Source of the DNA: Terfezia claveryi
Taxonomy: Eukaryota > Ascomycota > Pezizomycetes > Pezizales > Pezizaceae
Direction of reading: 5' to 3'
Length of the DNA stretch: 22,831 nucleotides
Assembly (NCBI GenBank): GCA_015179025.1
Contig: WHUX01000491.1
Span: 1-22,831, forward strand
A program made the position numbers and the translations under genes. Positions 19,495-22,831 of the stretch are shown in pieces. Within the stretch, counting starts at the first letter, position 1, and each line of letters starts with the position of its first letter. The notes beneath the pieces were generated by a model. It saw only the letters and a program-made list of their open reading frames with translations, ran no database searches and was not told the origin of the DNA.

Positions 19495-19920
19495 TGTTAT
19501 GTAACTAAGCCTCTCGGTTAAAGGACTAGCCTTCTACCACCTCCTATTGCTTTATAAGCGTCCATAGCACGCGGAATCTGCCATGGGAAGTTCCATGGCA
19601 CTTGCCATATGAAGACACCCTCATTATGGCCGTGTGACCTCTGTTTAAGGCGTGTGACTCATTACTATGGCCACATGACCATCGTTTATGGCGTGTGACT
19701 CATTACTATGGCCACATGACCCCTTTTGTATAGCGCACCACCTTCTGGTGTGCCACCCTTTATTGTATTTATTTCCTTAGTCATCAGATCTTAGAGGAGT
19801 ATAAATAGGCCGCTGGATTCCCTCTGGAATCTACAGAAAGACAAGAAGCAAGCATACAGAGCAAGCAAGCCTATATTCCAATCAGATCAAGATCATATAC
19901 ATCAGGAACGACGGTAGAAT
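19495..19920 (+). promoter_or_regulatory. Promoter-like segment with TATA box and a 41-bp duplication
   Basis: A 32-nt segment beginning GGCGTGTGACTCATTACTAT occurs identically at 19649 and 19690 (period 41). It is followed by TATAAATAGG at about 19800-19809 and an A/C-rich leader-like stretch with AGCAAGCA repeats. The layout resembles the promoter half of an LTR, but I found no matching terminal repeats, no second copy and no following retroelement coding sequence. Confidence 0.35.
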
Positions 19921-20700
19921 ACCTTGCGTACGTCTCACGCCTTCTACGCCAGCAAAGGTATTCTGACAGTTGTGGACGCAAACACTCGCAGGTTCGCGCC
20001 GCGACGTGAATACTCGCAGGCTTGCGCCGTGACGCCTTGTTTGCGTCATGACGGGGATCCTAATGGGCTCACGTCGCGACGCTGGGACCTGAACCTCAGC
20101 GTCCTGAGGTTATATCATTGGGAACGCGCCCAGGGGGTATATCCGTTATGCCCGCGCCCTGGCGTTGTCTCTCTTGTGTCCCCGCCCAGATGCTGATCGT
20201 CCTCCGTCCACTCTATTTTCTTTTGTGAAGTCATCTCCGCCGACGGACTCTAAAGGGTCACGTGCCGACCCTAGGGATCCGTCAATCACTGGCTTCCCGG
20301 CGCCAGCCGTCGATACGGCGCCACCCTTCGATACGGCGCCACCCGTCGATTGCAAGCCTTCTGGCGCCCTCTGACGTCGGCGATCACAAGGAAACCCGAG
20401 GCTAATTGCACCTTATATTCTGCACCCCAATTATTCACATGCATCTGTTGATCCCAGCAGTTTCGTGCACCAGGTTAACCCTTTTTCTGTTGGACTCCTT
20501 ATTCTATTTCTGTGATTCGTGTACCCCTGAACTATGTAACCAAGACAAATAAATTCTAACATCCCACAAGCCCTCCGAAAACTAATATATCCCCCAACCT
20601 TGTCCCTTTAACAAAACTCCCTCCTCAACTACCAAACCAACACTAAAATAACTAAACATCCAAAGCCGACACCTCTACAAATATCTACCGACCTATCCAT
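19921..20700. other. GC-rich repeat-bearing block followed by AT-rich spacer, no convincing gene
   Basis: A 28-bp unit beginning ACTCGCAGG is present twice (19984 and 20012). An 18-bp unit CGATACGGCGCCACCC plus two bases is repeated near 20313-20350 and encodes a DTAPP motif in one plus frame. Plus-strand open frames of 69-90 codons lack good start contexts and known motifs. From about 20400 to 20700 the DNA is AT-rich and featureless. Confidence 0.4.
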
Positions 20701-20758
20701 TCAGAATTTCCTCCGTTCGTGCGTCCGCAATCTCCACAATATCGAGCCCATCAGCGTC

Positions 20759-22715
20759 CTACAAGTCATCTTCTGCGTCCTCGCCATCCTCTTCGTCCTC
20801 GCCATCCTCTTCATCCTCGCCATCCTCGTCTGAATCCTCTGCATTCAATTCCTCATCCAATTCGTCCTGCACGTCATCAAAGTTACTGTGCCCACTCTGC
20901 TCTCGGAGATCATCATCCTCAACATCACCATTAGCGAGGATGGTTGGCAATCCTGCGTTGATATTTTCAGGTATTGCCGATTCATCTGGTTCCGTCGGCG
21001 AACCTTCATCGAAATATCCGGAGGGGATTATGCTTCCTTTCTCCGCCTCTTGAAGATCCGCAGCCAGCTCCTCAGCGTACTGCGCGAGTTCTCTAGGCCC
21101 CACTCCGTATGCCTCTGCTCGCTGCCATCGCACCACCTTACCGTGCAGTTGACACATTTTTGCTATCTCCAGCCGAATGATTTTCAACAATGTTTGCTCC
21201 ATTGTTGTTGTCAAAACGTTCCACTGATCTAGCATCCTGTTAAAATCAACTGTCATACTGTCAGTATCGCTCATCGGACATTGAAGATTCTTTGCTTACC
21301 ACCGGCTTTTTCGTAGTTAAAAAAGTCTCCATCTTGGAACATCCCCGTCTCATATGTCTGCAGGGCGTGCTGCAGAGTAGCAAATATCAGGCACATAAAG
21401 GGGCCACTAATTCGGGCCATGAAGTCGGCATCTCTGTTTCCGAGTTTTTTTGCACCATCAAAATAGTTCATATGTATGAAGTCCACTGCTTCACTTGCTC
21501 TGAACCGCTGACCCCACCCCTGTCCATATTAACGTCCTTGTTAGTGTCCGGCCGTACTCGAATCATCTCTCATACACGTACCACGCGTTTCTCCCTTTGG
21601 CATGTAAACCTATCCTTATCCAATAACCAGCTTACATGTTTGCGAATATATTCTGGACTGCAATTTTGATCAAATCCATACAGCCTAGCAATATGACGTT
21701 TCGCTTCATAAACTAAATGCGACCTCGTCCTCGACTGGATGCTTCGAAGCTGTTATCAGACTGTCAGCATACGCCACAAGATATCCGATATACTACCCAC
21801 ATATGAATCAATTCTACTTGTCCGCTCTTCATCAACACCACACTCCACCTCTGCTACTTTCCATGCCGCTACTAACATGGATTCCGTACCTTCAGCATCT
21901 GGCAATGGATTTTCGAAGAAAGTTACCCTCTCGATTCTCTTGGCTGCAATCATCACCACTGTCTTGGTAATTCCCTCAAATTGCGTGAAACTGCGATTTC
22001 TAGGTGCACTTTGCCTTGAACCTTTCATTCGTGGTTTTGGTGCCTGGATACCCTCATCGTTCTCTGCTGCGAATGTCGTGCTATCAACCCCTGGGGAAGT
22101 TGGTTCATTAAGGGTGTCCAAGGGTGAATTTATGCATCCACCACTAGACTGTGACCATGCTGCGGCCGGAGGTGACGACGCTTGACTTTCCTGCTGAATA
22201 ACGTTATAAGCGGATTTGAATTTTCACTAATATATCTGTGCACATAGGACATAGGTGCGCATACGTCTGGTGGTGCCCTTGTTACATTCATCTTTGCAGA
22301 TACCTTTGATGGTCCTCCAATGGATCTTGAACAACCATCGACGCTTCGTCGGAGTATCTACCAAACACCAGTACAATGTCAGCGTTGTCACCACTGTGTC
22401 ACAATTCTCACCTCTGGAAAATTGATTCTAGCCTGGAAGGTTGGGGGAATCTACTCCCAATCCGTTAGATGTATAAATAGGTGCGTTCAACAAAAGACAT
22501 TGACCCACCGGACTACTATCCCTAACAGAATTTTGCGAGCCTGCGTCGGACATTAACAGTCTGTCGGAAGACTCCAAAGGTTTATTCCCCAGCGCCGCAC
22601 CGCGTCGCTTGGTTCTCCCTTCCTTTAGGTCAGTATTGTTAGCATCTCTCTTGAGAGGGTTTGCCCTCTCTTTCCCTTTGCTTTGGGTGCTTTTCTTGCC
22701 GTTGCGTGTCTTCAT
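20759..22715 (-). CDS. Probable host gene, DUF6532-like protein with acidic tail (possibly decayed)
   Basis: The minus-strand exons read as one protein: AAWKVAEVECGVDEERTSRI (22121 exon), then YEAKRHIARLYGFDQNCSPE and SWLLDKDRFTC, then FRASEAVDFIHMNYFDGAKK and ARISGPFMCLIFATLQHALQ (21519 exon), then DFNRMLDQWNVLTTTMEQTL, ending at 20759 in a Glu/Asp-rich tail. The spacing and the late GPFMCLIFATLQHALQTYETG stretch resemble the fungal DUF6532 family, whose function is unknown. Two introns of 62 and 50 nt restore the frame exactly. Adjacent TGA-TAA codons (21758-21753) are either inside a third, 51-nt intron or nonsense mutations. The N-terminal exon (MKTRNGKKSTQSKGKERANP, 22715-22428) is basic and nuclear-like, but I could not find a clean splice joining it to the rest; frames shift near 22200. 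Function unknown. Confidence 0.5.
20762..20836 (-). repeat. 18-bp coding repeat in the acidic tail
   Basis: The gene ends in tandem 18-bp units encoding DGEDEE (DEDGEDEEDGEDEEDGEDAE). Acidic tails of this kind are common in chromatin-associated proteins; no function is claimed. Confidence 0.8.
21250..21299 (-). other. Predicted 50-nt intron
   Basis: The donor is GTAAGC, a CTGAC branch-like site lies 10 nt before the end, and the acceptor is CAG. Removal joins FFNYEKAG to VDFNRMLDQW in frame, whereas the unspliced sequence reads to a stop. Confidence 0.65.
21520..21581 (-). other. Predicted 62-nt intron
   Basis: The donor is GTACGT, a CACTAAC branch-like site lies about 20 nt before the end, and the acceptor is ACAG. 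Removal joins CQREKRV to GWGQRFRASEAVDF in phase 0 and bypasses the TGA that directly follows the donor. Confidence 0.65.
21750..21800 (-). other. Possible 51-nt intron containing two stop codons
   Basis: It runs from GTGGGT to AACAG with an internal CTGAC. Its length is a multiple of three and both sides share one frame, so splicing would remove TGA-TAA without a shift. Against it, the unspliced codons upstream of the stops (VGSISDILWRMLTV) look protein-like, so these could instead be two C-to-T nonsense mutations. Confidence 0.4.
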
Positions 22716-22831
22716 GGTTTCGTATTGAGAGTTCCTCTAGTTGGTTGCGTCCATCATTGGAACGGACATGTGGGCCTCTTTAAGTGTTCATCACCCCTCC
22801 TAATGCTCACTGAGACGTTGAAGAGATAATG
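22716..22831 (-). other. Upstream flank of the right-end gene
   Basis: This stretch precedes the ATG at 22715. I see no TATA box or other defined promoter element; it may be 5' untranslated sequence or an earlier exon cut by the window edge. Confidence 0.3.

Noticed and set aside
19924..20374. Protein-coding gene downstream of the TATA box
   Set aside because: The frames start without a proper ATG, change across the block, and show no recognisable domain; repeats explain part of their openness.
21292..21669. Plus-strand 125-codon open frame
   Set aside because: It is antisense to exons of the right-end gene, whose protein sequence and intron signals are coherent on the minus strand.

Overview
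The window is repeat-dominated DNA from a filamentous fungus. Three lines of evidence support this: Ty3/Gypsy elements with fungal-type pol proteins, one family carrying an integrase-fused chromodomain; very short candidate introns (50-62 nt, GT...CTGAC or CTAAC...CAG); and a right-end gene resembling the fungal DUF6532 family. I cannot decide between Ascomycota and Basidiomycota from sequence alone. Almost every coding region is broken, so this is transposon graveyard rather than gene space.

Layout. (1) 1-5670, minus strand: element A, an old Ty3/Gypsy copy that runs off the left edge. It reads gag, protease, RT, RNase H, integrase from right to left, and about 0.8 kb of foreign sequence, including an LTR-like block, sits between gag and protease. 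(2) 5671-14911, minus strand: element B, a structurally complete Ty3/Gypsy chromovirus-type element (Metaviridae) with two LTRs of about 1.46 kb, a 5-bp target duplication (CAGAA), polypurine tract, gag, protease, RT, RNase H and integrase-chromodomain. It inserted just upstream of A's gag, probably in or beside A's 5' LTR. Its genes carry ten or more small indels. (3) 14912-15458: A-flank plus an 86-bp tandem repeat with hairpins. (4) 15459-17597, plus strand: element C, a 5'-truncated relative of B (end of pol, integrase-chromodomain, 306 bp of 3' LTR), opposite in orientation to B. (5) 17598-20700: no convincing gene; a cluster of three identical 14-bp palindromes, a 24-bp frame-preserving minisatellite, a 34-bp minisatellite, a promoter-like segment with a 41-bp duplication, and a GC-rich block. 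(6) 20759-22715, minus strand: a probable host multi-exon gene or decayed copy with an acidic tail.

How the parts relate. In B the usual reverse-transcription signals can be placed: a candidate primer site adjoining the 5' LTR with a 9-nt complement inside the LTR (possible Tf1-like self-priming), and a polypurine tract capped by a hairpin also present in C. Gag and protease lie in one frame separated by a single UAG followed by G and a predicted stem-loop, which resembles a readthrough signal. A and C decay mainly by C:G to T:A transitions (repeated CGA to TGA stops; the RT YIDD box of A reads YINN), while B decays mainly by single-base indels. That contrast may be biological or may partly reflect assembly error. 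The strongest leads for something undescribed are the UAG/stem-loop, the self-priming complement, and the palindrome and minisatellite block at 17.6-18.8 kb.
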